DNA of 64,000 bases, taken from Limosilactobacillus mucosae DSM 13345. Its GTDB lineage: Bacteria; Bacillota; Bacilli; Lactobacillales; Lactobacillaceae. The stretch lies in assembly GCF_001436025.1 (NCBI RefSeq), contig NZ_AZEQ01000002.1:62001-126000 (forward strand), given 5' to 3'. Positions 27,114 to 35,155 of this stretch are shown here, piece by piece (position 1 is the first letter of the stretch; the number at the start of each line of letters is the position of its first letter). The translations under genes and the position numbers were made by a program. Under the pieces are notes generated by a model. The model did no database searches, was not told the origin of the DNA, and saw only the letters and a list, made by a program, of their open reading frames with translations.

Positions 27114-28003
27114 TGAATACGCGGGATCTGCAGTATTTTCAAGCATTGGTCAAGTATAAAAACTACACGCGCGTCGCCAAGGAATTCGGCGTCTCGCAGC
27201 CAACCGTTACTCAGGCGATCAAACGATTAGAAAAAGAATTTGATGCCCAATTAGTCTATACGGATCGTGCTCACCGGCAAAACATGATTACGCGCAGTGG
27301 TCAGCTTTTGGCGGCCAGTGCTAAGGCTATCAATGAACAGATCTCGCTGGCCCATCATTCGATTGATCTGGTTCAAGAACGGCAGATTCGCTTTGGCCTG
27401 CCGCCGATTATCGGTAAGCTTTTGGTAGCCAAGATTGCCAAGAAAGTACCAGGATCCATCATGCGGCGCGTTCAGATCTGTGAAGCCGGCTCCCAGGAAC
27501 TGCTGTCCAAGCTGCTTAAAGGCGAAATTGACGTTGCCATGCTGGGGTCAGTGGCACCGCTGGATGAAGAAAAGGTCTATGTACAGCTCCTAACCAAACG
27601 TCCATACAGTATTATGGTCAGTGCCAAAAGTCCCCTGGCACAGCGAAAAAAGATCAGTTTTAAGGAACTGGCCAATCAGCATTTCATTACCTATGACAAG
27701 CAGTACGTTCATGTGGCCGCAATGCGTTCCTACTTTGCCTATGCGCATATCAAGCCAACCGTAGCCGTCTACAAGGTACCTGATATTTCATGGGTTAAGG
27801 AATTGGTCAGAGAAAACGTGGGGATTGCCTTAATGGTCCGGGATGCCGCTAAAAATGAGACGGGCATCGTGCCCTTGGAGATTGACGATCCATTGCCAGA
27901 ATGGTTCTATATCTCACTGGCAATTCGCAATGGCTACGTCCTTAGTGATGAAGAGCAGCACTTTGTAAAACTGCTGGGCCAAGTTGCTAAAGAAGACGAA
28001 TAG
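27113..28003 (+). CDS. LysR-family transcriptional regulator
   Basis: A 296-aa LysR regulator. The helix-turn-helix is YTRVAKEFGVSQPTVTQAIK near residues 19-38, followed by the linker helix and a periplasmic-binding-like effector domain (IRFGLPPIIGKLLV onwards). The ATG at 27113 overlaps the citG stop and has AAGGGATGA upstream. Position next to citG suggests control of citrate or malate genes, like MleR/CitR-type regulators in lactic acid bacteria, but the target is inferred. Confidence 0.88.
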   Translation: MNTRDLQYFQALVKYKNYTRVAKEFGVSQPTVTQAIKRLEKEFDAQLVYTDRAHRQNMITRSGQLLAASAKAINEQISLAHHSIDLVQERQIRFGLPPIIGKLLVAKIAKKVPGSIMRRVQICEAGSQELLSKLLKGEIDVAMLGSVAPLDEEKVYVQLLTKRPYSIMVSAKSPLAQRKKISFKELANQHFITYDKQYVHVAAMRSYFAYAHIKPTVAVYKVPDISWVKELVRENVGIALMVRDAAKNETGIVPLEIDDPLPEWFYISLAIRNGYVLSDEEQHFVKLLGQVAKEDE

Positions 28004-28015
28004 TAAAGCTGAATG

Positions 28016-28051
28016 AGGCTTGGTATCTGAAATCGGATACTGGGCCTTTTT
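28016..28051 (+). terminator. Terminator after LysR gene
   Basis: Stem AGGCTTGGTATC / GATACTGGGCCT with a short loop and TTTTT tail; two internal mismatches. Confidence 0.7.
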
Positions 28052-28162
28052 GCATGACTTGTGATCATTAAAATATTTTTTTCGTTCAAGCAGCTTTAAT
28101 CGTTTTATAATGATAAGAAGTTTGACAATTTTTGATATCCCGACTAAGGAGCGATTTAAACA

Positions 28163-29533
28163 ATGAGAAAACTGCCGATCGAACAAGGCCAGCCCAAAAG
28201 CGATAATGAGGATCTCAGCAACTATCGTCATCATATGGCGATTCACTGGCATGACTTCTACAGCAGCGACAATGTAACCCCCGCCCAAAAAGCCAATCTG
28301 GTTGAGCGCTCGACGATTGTTGGGCGCATTGGCATCATGATGCTGGCTTGTGGCACGGGAGCCTGGCGAGTACGCGACTCGATGAACGTGGTCTCTCAAA
28401 AGCTCAATATGACCTGTTCGGCTGATATTGGTCTGGTTTCAATCGAATATACCTGTATGGACGCCAATAACAGCTATACCCAGGCTTTATCGCTGCCTAA
28501 TACTGGAGTCAATACGACTAAGCTGAATGCGCTGGAAAGCTTTGTCAAGGAGTTTGACCAACGAGGCGATCACTGGACCGTTGGCGAGATTCACAAACGC
28601 TTGGACGTCATACACCGGATGAAAGGCAACTATTCGCCGCTGCAGGTTGGTCTGGCGGCGGCTTTAGCCTGCAGTGCCTTTGTCTTTTTACTGGGCGGTG
28701 GACCAATTGAAATGATCTGTTCATTTTTTGGCGCTGGCATCGGCAATTACGTTCGGCGCAAGATGATTGACCGTAAGCTGACGCTGTTTGCCTGTCTCGC
28801 GACTTCGGTAGCTGTGGCCTGTGTAATCTATGTGATGGCCCTAAAGCTTTTAAACATGGGAATTTCACTTAATCCGCGTCATGAAGCCGGCTATATTGGG
28901 GCCATGCTGTTTGTGATTCCTGGTTTTCCATTCATTACCAGCGGCTTGGATCTTTCTAAGCTTGACATGCGTTCCGGTTTGGAAAGACTGGCCTATGCCG
29001 TGATGATCATTATCGTGGCTACCTTAGTCGGTTGGCTGGTTGCCATGCTGGTGCATCTCAAGCCGGAAAACTTTGAACCCTTGGCACTTTCACCACTGAT
29101 GCTCTTTTTACTGCGGCTGCCGGCCAGCTTTTGCGGGGTTTTCGGCTTTTCGATCATGTTTAATTCCACGCCTAAAATGGCAGCCACTGCAGGTGTAATC
29201 GGCGCAATTGCCAATACGCTGCGGCTCGAACTGGTTGACTATAACGTAATGCCGGCAGGTGCGGCCGCATTCTTAGGGGCGTTGACGGCGGGAATCCTGG
29301 CCTCGTTCGTTCGTGATCGGCTTGGCTATCCGCGAATCTCTTTAACGGTACCGGCAATCGTGATCATGGTGCCTGGACTTTACCTTTATCGGGCTATGTA
29401 TAATATGGGGCTCACGTCGATCAGCGTTGGTGCCTTATGGATTACCAAAGCGCTTTTGATCATCGTTTTCTTGCCGCTAGGGCTGATCGCGGCACGGATT
29501 TTGGGTGATCCTAAGTGGCGTCATACCAGTTAG
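28163..29533 (+). CDS. Threonine/serine exporter, fused ThrE type
   Basis: A 456-aa exporter in which both halves are on one chain. The N-terminal half has the cytosolic segment (VGRIGIMMLACGTGAWRVRD) followed by five membrane segments from about residue 155. The C-terminal half adds further membrane segments (PAGAAAFLGALTAGILAS, VPAIVIMVPGLYLYRAMY). ThrE proteins export threonine and serine. A split two-gene version is present in this window at 54005-55237. AAGGAGCG precedes the ATG by 9 nt. A TATAAT near 28105 is the likely -10 box. Confidence 0.88.
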   Translation: MRKLPIEQGQPKSDNEDLSNYRHHMAIHWHDFYSSDNVTPAQKANLVERSTIVGRIGIMMLACGTGAWRVRDSMNVVSQKLNMTCSADIGLVSIEYTCMDANNSYTQALSLPNTGVNTTKLNALESFVKEFDQRGDHWTVGEIHKRLDVIHRMKGNYSPLQVGLAAALACSAFVFLLGGGPIEMICSFFGAGIGNYVRRKMIDRKLTLFACLATSVAVACVIYVMALKLLNMGISLNPRHEAGYIGAMLFVIPGFPFITSGLDLSKLDMRSGLERLAYAVMIIIVATLVGWLVAMLVHLKPENFEPLALSPLMLFLLRLPASFCGVFGFSIMFNSTPKMAATAGVIGAIANTLRLELVDYNVMPAGAAAFLGALTAGILASFVRDRLGYPRISLTVPAIVIMVPGLYLYRAMYNMGLTSISVGALWITKALLIIVFLPLGLIAARILGDPKWRHTS

Positions 29534-29540
29534 TAATACC

Positions 29541-29582
29541 AAAGATTTCTGTTATTATAATTGATAACCGAAATCTTTTTTA
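29541..29582 (+). terminator. Terminator after fused exporter gene
   Basis: Outer stem AAAGATTTC / GAAATCTTT and inner stem GTTAT/ATAAC, followed by a T-run. Confidence 0.75.
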
Positions 29583-29599
29583 TTTATGAAGGTGAAAGC

Positions 29600-30265
29600 A
29601 TGATTATTGAGTATCCGCCATCGCTGCTGCAGCAAGCTGAGGATTTATTAAAAGGTCATCATCTAACCGGATTTGTAGCCGGGCAGGGTCCCAAACATCC
29701 TAAGATTATGCTGATTGGCGAAGCGCCTGGAAGAGAGGAAGCCAAGACCGGCGTACCATTCGTTGGTGCTTCTGGGAAAGAATTAATGAAACTGATCGAA
29801 GAATATCTTCACATGACCAGAGAAGACGTCTATATTACCAGCGTGGTCAGAAGACGGCCTTATTCAATCAAACGGGTCAAAGATAAGAAAACCGGTGCAA
29901 TCGTTGAAAAAACGCCCAATCGAACCCCGACCAAGGCTGAGGTCTATGCCTATGCGCGTCTGTTTGACTGGGAACTGGACCAGGTGCGCCCAAAGATTTT
30001 AATGCCGCTGGGAAACACCAGCCTGCAGCGCTTATTAGGGCCAAGTGCGAAAATTGGCAGTCTGCATGGTCAGATCCTGCATTGCCTGATTCAAAGAGCA
30101 GCCAGTGATCATCAAGGCTATGTCATGAGCAATCAGAGCTATACGGTGATTCCAATGTATCATCCAGCAGCCTTTTTGTACGCACGCAAGCTGGAGCCGA
30201 TCGTTCGTCATGATTGGGAAGCAATTGCCCAAAAGCTAGATCAGTTGGAAACCGATAAAATTTAA
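29600..30265 (+). CDS. Uracil-DNA glycosylase-family protein lacking Fe-S cysteines
   Basis: A 221-aa protein of the UDG superfamily, closest to family 4/5-type enzymes. Motif 1 is LIGEAPGREEAKTGVPFVG and motif 2 is MYHPAAFLY. Family 4 enzymes carry a four-cysteine [4Fe-4S] cluster, with the first cysteines N-terminal to the GEAPG motif. Here only one cysteine is present in the whole chain (LHCLIQ), so the cluster is absent. The ATG at 29600 has GAAGGTG upstream; the upstream frame to 29561 overlaps the preceding terminator. Removal of uracil from DNA is likely but not certain. Confidence 0.8.
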   Translation: MIIEYPPSLLQQAEDLLKGHHLTGFVAGQGPKHPKIMLIGEAPGREEAKTGVPFVGASGKELMKLIEEYLHMTREDVYITSVVRRRPYSIKRVKDKKTGAIVEKTPNRTPTKAEVYAYARLFDWELDQVRPKILMPLGNTSLQRLLGPSAKIGSLHGQILHCLIQRAASDHQGYVMSNQSYTVIPMYHPAAFLYARKLEPIVRHDWEAIAQKLDQLETDKI

Positions 30266-30341
30266 AGAAATCAAATAAAAGTTAGCGGCTGATTCGTGAT
30301 AGGATTAAAGGCAAAGACAATAAGAAAGTGAATTTCAGTCT

Positions 30342-31328
30342 ATGGATAGAAAAAATTTTGATCATCATATTTTAGCTGCAATGGCCGATAACCTGGGCAA
30401 CAGCCTGCGCGAAATGGCACGGTGCGGACATTCGCGATCCAAAAGGGCTACCTTAACCGAGATGGGTATTCAGCTGTCGGGATTCAAGCAGACTTTGGCT
30501 GATCCTCAAAAAAGGCAGGGGCTGGTGGCAAGCTGCCGGCAAGCCAATCGAGAACCTTTAAAGATCCCAGCCAACGTTCAGTTCAGCGTTCCCGTAAAAC
30601 TGGTGACAGCGCCTTATCCACTGATTTGGCTTAATCAGAATGCTCAAGCACGCAATCTGATCGTTTATCTTGCCGGGGGCGCGTTTATTCAGCGGCCGTT
30701 AAAGGGACACTGGCAGTTTTTGAATCGTTTGGCAAAAGCAGCTAATGCCGAGATCGTGGTGCCTGATTACCCATTGGCACCCGATCATGACTTTAAGGAT
30801 GCCTATCAAGAGCTGCTTGATCTTTATAAATGGCTGTATGATCAGCGGCCGGTCAGCAGCATTATCTTAATGGGCGACTCATCGGGAGCAGGGCTGGCAG
30901 CTGGTTTCTGTGAAAATTTGGCACAGCAGGGGTTGCCGCAACCGGGTCGGCTGGTGCTGATTTCACCATGGCTGAATCTGCAGCTGGGAAACCCATTGAT
31001 CAAAAAGTACGCAGCCAAGGATCGCCTGCTTGATCAAGAAGGTTTACGGGCGTTAGGAAAGCTGTGGGCTGGGCAGACCGATCCCCGCGATGCACGCCTC
31101 AGTCCTCTGTATGGCCCCGTGGATCAGCTGCGCAACGTTACGATCTACATTGGCACGCATGAGATCATGTATCCAGACGCCATTCACTTTACGCGGCGGC
31201 TAAAGGCAGCTGGCGTCAACACTAATACCGTGATTGGGCGTGGGATGTTTCATTCCTATCCATTGTATCCAATTCCAGAATCAGAGCACGTGATTATGGA
31301 GATGGCTCATGATTTTGATCAACAATAG
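30342..31328 (+). CDS. Alpha/beta hydrolase, HSL-like esterase
   Basis: A 328-aa esterase of the hormone-sensitive-lipase-like group. The nucleophile elbow is MGDSSGAGLA near residues 185-194. The usual HGGG oxyanion motif is replaced by LAGGAF. The acid is likely in the YPDA segment and the His in GMFHSYPLYP near residue 304. The protein has no signal peptide. Ribosome site is weak (GAAAGTG). Family members hydrolyse short-chain acyl esters. It may be co-transcribed with the following DJ-1 gene, 36 nt downstream. Confidence 0.85.
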   Translation: MDRKNFDHHILAAMADNLGNSLREMARCGHSRSKRATLTEMGIQLSGFKQTLADPQKRQGLVASCRQANREPLKIPANVQFSVPVKLVTAPYPLIWLNQNAQARNLIVYLAGGAFIQRPLKGHWQFLNRLAKAANAEIVVPDYPLAPDHDFKDAYQELLDLYKWLYDQRPVSSIILMGDSSGAGLAAGFCENLAQQGLPQPGRLVLISPWLNLQLGNPLIKKYAAKDRLLDQEGLRALGKLWAGQTDPRDARLSPLYGPVDQLRNVTIYIGTHEIMYPDAIHFTRRLKAAGVNTNTVIGRGMFHSYPLYPIPESEHVIMEMAHDFDQQ

Positions 31329-31364
31329 GCTTATTTGGACTATCATAACTATGAGGTGATAAAA

Positions 31365-31940
31365 ATGACAAAGACGGCAGCAGTAGTTTTTGCAGATGGC
31401 TGTGAAGAGATTGAAGGCTTAACGGTAGTCGACGTTTTGCGCCGCATGGGGGTAAAATGCGATATCGTAGGCGTCTTAGGATCGGAAATCCATGGAGCTC
31501 ATCAGATTAATTTTAAGGCTGACAAGCTAATCAGTGATCAGCTGCTGGATTATGATATCGTGGCCTTTCCTGGTGGGTATGGCAATGCGCAGACCTTACG
31601 CGATAATGACCAGTTGATGGTAATCATGCAGAAGCGTCAATCGCTTGGCAAATGGTGTGCGGCAATGTGCGCAGCGCCGATTGCACTGGCACGCTATGGA
31701 TTGCTGGATGGTCATGACTATACCTGCTATCCAGGAATTGAAAAGGAAACGCATCAGTTGGCACCAAACGGTCATTTTAAAGAAGATATTACGGTTACCG
31801 ATCAAGCAGGCCACCTGGTTACCAGTCGTGTTCCGGCAACGGCATGGGCCTATGCATTTGCAATTGCTGAGGCACTGGGACTTGATACCAAGACAATTAA
31901 GCAGGATACGCTGTACGACTATCTTAAAGAAAACATCTAA
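31365..31940 (+). CDS. DJ-1/PfpI family protein
   Basis: A 191-aa DJ-1/ThiJ/PfpI-superfamily protein. The nucleophile-elbow cysteine is in AAMCAAPIALA near residue 104, with Glu in DGCEEIEG near residue 14, the pattern of DJ-1/YajL. Related proteins act as stress-response chaperones or deglycases, though activity is debated. The ATG at 31365 has GAGGTG 6 nt upstream; the frame from 31335 has no site. Confidence 0.88.
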   Translation: MTKTAAVVFADGCEEIEGLTVVDVLRRMGVKCDIVGVLGSEIHGAHQINFKADKLISDQLLDYDIVAFPGGYGNAQTLRDNDQLMVIMQKRQSLGKWCAAMCAAPIALARYGLLDGHDYTCYPGIEKETHQLAPNGHFKEDITVTDQAGHLVTSRVPATAWAYAFAIAEALGLDTKTIKQDTLYDYLKENI

Positions 31941-31976
31941 AAAAAGATCCGGAGATTGATTCTCCGGATCTTTTTT
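31939..31976. terminator. Bidirectional terminator
   Basis: Perfect stem AAAAAAGATCCGGAGA / TCTCCGGATCTTTTTT with a 5-nt loop, serving two convergent genes. Confidence 0.93.
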
Positions 31977-31982
31977 GCTTGA

Positions 31983-33329
31983 TTACCAGCCCATTTCAGC
32001 AGCCTTAGCCGGCAGAGTAAGCTTGCCAGCTGCCAGCTCGCTAAAGGCTTGATCAATCATCGTAAAGGCCTGATCAAGCTGGGCCTCGGTAATTACCAAA
32101 GGCGGCTGGAAACGCAGAATATTGCCGCGCAGACTGATGATGATCGCACCCAGTTCAAAGATGCGGTACATCAATTTAACCGTGGCATTAGTGTCGCCTT
32201 GACCGGTTGCCGGATCAATGATATCGATTCCGCCATCAAGACCATACATTCGTACATCGCCAATGAAGTCGAACTTTTCTTTTTCGGCCTCAAAGAATGC
32301 CTTGGCTTTTTGCCCCAGCTTAGCTGAGCGTTCCAACAGATGCTCTTCTTCAAAAACATCCAGCGTTGCATTGGCAGCCGCCGTGGTAACTGGATTGCCG
32401 GCCGTCGTAAACAGATGCGCTGGCGCACCAAGCGATTCCATGATTTCTTTGCGCCCAACCACGGCACTTAAAGGCAGGCCGGATGCCAGCGACTTGCCGA
32501 CTGACATCAGATCAGGCTCAATTCCGTCAAAGTTTTGAATCGACCACCATTTGCCGGTGCGGCCCATGCCTTGGTTGATTTCATCAACTGCGAACAAGAT
32601 ACCATGAGCCTTGGCAAAGTCATAGACCTTCTTCATAAAGGCAGGAGGTGTCTTGCAGATCCCACCATCGCCTTGAATAGCTTCCATCAAGATAACCGCG
32701 GTTTCTTCAGCCGGCAGGTAGGTTTCAAATGGCCGCATGAACTCACGGAAGAAACGGTCAACGAAGTGTTCTTCGCTTTCGTCGGGTTCGCGTTCCCAAG
32801 GAGAAGGGAAGGGGACCTTGACAACGCCCGGCAGCAGCGGCGCCATTTTGCGGCTCATGTTCATGCTGATGCTGGAAAGCGACATTGAGCCATAGGTAGA
32901 CCCATGATAGGCACCAGTAAAGGCCACCAGATACTGACGGCCAGTATAGGCACGTGCAAACTTGATGATGGCATCGTTGGCATCGGAGCCGGACAGTCCC
33001 CATGAAACCTCAACCGGACCGCTCATCGGTGCCAGTTTTGCCAGACGTGGCGCCAGACGGGCTTCTTGAGTATTAGCGAAGTAGGCTGGCGTATACTGGA
33101 TCAGCTTGGCCGCTTGATCCTGAATTGCCTTGACGACTTTAGGGTGGGCATGACCGGTGTTGGTTGAACTGGCACTGGCCAAAAGATCAATATAGTCATT
33201 GCCGTCAGCATCGGTAATCACCGCGCCCTTGCCATGATCGATAACGATATCGTAATAGTTGATCCGGCCAGAAGATGCAAACGCTTTAGCTTCTTCTTCC
33301 AGCAGATGCTTGTTGTTACTGTCCGTCAT
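31983..33329 (-). CDS. PLP-dependent class III aminotransferase-fold enzyme, probable isoleucine 2-epimerase
   Basis: A 448-aa fold type I PLP enzyme. The PLP lysine is Lys279 in MSVGKSLASG, and the aspartate pairing with the pyridine nitrogen is Asp249 (FAVDEINQGMGRTG). GSDANDAIIKFARAYTGRQY and YHGSTYGS form the phosphate-binding region. Recalled comparison with the characterised Lactobacillus buchneri isoleucine 2-epimerase shows near-identical segments (SARINYY-like N-terminus, SGSDANDAIIKFARAYTGRQY, VGKSLASG, HLFTTAGNPV, NILRFQPPLVI). That enzyme converts L-isoleucine to D-allo-isoleucine. 4-Aminobutyrate aminotransferase, the usual automatic name, is less likely. It is next to an amino acid permease gene. 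Confidence 0.82.
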   Translation of the reverse strand: MTDSNNKHLLEEEAKAFASSGRINYYDIVIDHGKGAVITDADGNDYIDLLASASSTNTGHAHPKVVKAIQDQAAKLIQYTPAYFANTQEARLAPRLAKLAPMSGPVEVSWGLSGSDANDAIIKFARAYTGRQYLVAFTGAYHGSTYGSMSLSSISMNMSRKMAPLLPGVVKVPFPSPWEREPDESEEHFVDRFFREFMRPFETYLPAEETAVILMEAIQGDGGICKTPPAFMKKVYDFAKAHGILFAVDEINQGMGRTGKWWSIQNFDGIEPDLMSVGKSLASGLPLSAVVGRKEIMESLGAPAHLFTTAGNPVTTAAANATLDVFEEEHLLERSAKLGQKAKAFFEAEKEKFDFIGDVRMYGLDGGIDIIDPATGQGDTNATVKLMYRIFELGAIIISLRGNILRFQPPLVITEAQLDQAFTMIDQAFSELAAGKLTLPAKAAEMGW

Positions 33330-33359
33330 TTGACAGCCGCCCCCTTTTAAAGCTTACAA

Positions 33360-34793
33360 CTAGTCTTTTTTCGTCTTATTCAAGTAAGAGTGACGCATTC
33401 CGTAAGTGAAGTAGATTACCAGACCAAGCAGGAACCATACGCCGGCATAAATCTTGGCATCGATGTCAAGTCCCCAGAACACGAACAGGGAAGCCAGGAA
33501 AGCTAAGCATGGCATTACTGGGTAGAATGGCATCTTAAAGGCTGGTGTTGGAATATCCTTGCCTTCACGAGGACGAAGTGCATAGATCCCTAATGAAACA
33601 AACATAAAGGCGATCAGCGTCCCCGCAGAGATCAACTGTGATAAGAATGCGAATGGGAACATGGCACCAATCAGGATGGCAATGATTGCCAAGGTCCAAA
33701 GAGCATGGTTGGGACGGTTCTTTTCGTCCAGCGTCCCCAAGAACTTAGGCAGCATGCCGTCACGACCGAATGAGTAGATCAAACGAGAACCGGCCATGGT
33801 CATCCCAATCAAAGCAGTGAACATCCCGACAACGGCAACGATTTGGACAACCGAAGCAACGACTGGGTGACCAATTGAACGCAGAGCCAGACCAACTGGT
33901 TCAGCAGAGTTGGCGTACTTTTGGTAAGGCAAAACCCCAACCAGAACCAAGGCTACGGCAACGAACAGAACCACGGCAATTGCCAGTGAGCCCAAGATCC
34001 CGCGTGGCATCGTCTTGCCAGGGTTGATGGCTTCGGCAGAGTTGGCGGCAATGGAGTCAAATCCGATGTAGGAAAGGAAGATCATCGAAACCCCAGCATA
34101 GATACCTTGCCAGCCACCAAAAGCACCATTAGAAGTCATCCGGTACTTAGGAATAAATGGAACGAAATTACTGTGCTTAACTGCAGTTGCACCAACGACG
34201 ATGAACAGCAGAATTGCCAGCACCTTCAGCGTAACCAGTACGTTTTCAACACGGGCAGCATCCTTAACCCCTTGAGAAACCAGGATGGCAACCAATGCGA
34301 TCACAATCAAAGAGATCAAGTCAACGACCCCGCCACTGGTACCAAAAGCATTGGAAAGTGAAGCCGGCAGCTTGATACCGATGTTGGCAAGCAGTGGCCG
34401 CAGGTTGGCAGAAAGACCAGAGCCGACAAAGGCCAAGGCAATAAAGTATTCAGCCAGCAGTGCCCAACCGGCAATCCAGCCGAAGAATTCGCCGAATACG
34501 ACGGTGATCCATGAATAGGCCGAACCAGCAAATGGCATGGCAGCCGACATTTCAGCATAAGCGAAGGCAACCAGACCAGCAACGACGGCCGCGATCACAA
34601 ACGAGATGGCAACGGCTGGACCGGTATGCATGGCAGCAACCTCACCAGGTAAAGTAAAGATCGAAGTGGACACAATCGTCCCAACCCCTAAGGCCAAAAA
34701 GTCCCGTACGCGTAATGAGCGAATAAGGTGACTGTCCTTATCTTGGTAGACACTGGGGTCTTCTTTTCGAGTGATAGTTTTCCAAAATCCCAT
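33360..34793 (-). CDS. APC-family amino acid permease
   Basis: A 477-aa amino acid/polyamine/organocation permease with about 12 membrane segments. The first helix has the substrate-binding GVGTIVSTSIFTLPG pattern. It looks like the YfnA/CAT subgroup, though the substrate is unknown. The ATG at 34793 has AGGAGGA 5 nt upstream on the minus strand; the frame extension to 34862 is rejected. The gene lies 30 nt upstream of the epimerase-like gene and is probably co-transcribed with it, so it may bring in branched-chain amino acids (inference). Confidence 0.88.
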   Translation of the reverse strand: MGFWKTITRKEDPSVYQDKDSHLIRSLRVRDFLALGVGTIVSTSIFTLPGEVAAMHTGPAVAISFVIAAVVAGLVAFAYAEMSAAMPFAGSAYSWITVVFGEFFGWIAGWALLAEYFIALAFVGSGLSANLRPLLANIGIKLPASLSNAFGTSGGVVDLISLIVIALVAILVSQGVKDAARVENVLVTLKVLAILLFIVVGATAVKHSNFVPFIPKYRMTSNGAFGGWQGIYAGVSMIFLSYIGFDSIAANSAEAINPGKTMPRGILGSLAIAVVLFVAVALVLVGVLPYQKYANSAEPVGLALRSIGHPVVASVVQIVAVVGMFTALIGMTMAGSRLIYSFGRDGMLPKFLGTLDEKNRPNHALWTLAIIAILIGAMFPFAFLSQLISAGTLIAFMFVSLGIYALRPREGKDIPTPAFKMPFYPVMPCLAFLASLFVFWGLDIDAKIYAGVWFLLGLVIYFTYGMRHSYLNKTKKD

Positions 34794-34928
34794 AAATCTT
34801 CCTCCTGAACTAAGTGAGACAATCCTAATTCTGCAAAAAGTTCCAATATGATTGCAACGCATCCAGACTTGGCGGGAAAACCAAGCGATAAATAATTATA
34901 TTTAAATTAGAATTCTCTAATGTTTTAA

Positions 34929-35007
34929 ATTATAACTATAATTTAAACAGCTTGCAAGAACTTTTTGTGCATTCTAACAATCTGCCTAAAACGTGTAAGC
35001 GTAAACT
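34929..35007 (-). promoter_or_regulatory. Permease-epimerase promoter and cre-like site
   Basis: On the minus strand TTGCAA (34952-34957) and TATAAT (34929-34934) are spaced by 17 bp. TGTAAGCGTAAACT at 34994-35007 matches 12 of 14 cre positions, just upstream of -35, a place compatible with activation. The remaining gap to 35119 holds no gene. Confidence 0.6.
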
Positions 35008-35119
35008 TATCAAGTGTGACGCGCTGAATTAAGTTTAGCAATGTTTGATTAAAAATTAATTTTTTTAATTCTTATCAAAGAACTGCCCCCAAATACTGAT
35101 TAAAAATTGGTCAACTAAC

Positions 35120-35153
35120 AAAAAAGCCGCCTCATCTTAAGAGACGACCTTTT
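35120..35153 (-). terminator. mprF terminator
   Basis: Minus-strand stem with GTCGTCTC / GAGGCGGC-type pairing and TTTTTT tail. Confidence 0.6.
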
Positions 35154-35155
35154 AA

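Noticed and set aside
28121-28126. TTGACA as -35 box for the fused exporter gene
   Set aside because: It is too close to the start codon (about 40 bp) with no -10 box at the right distance before the ribosome site.
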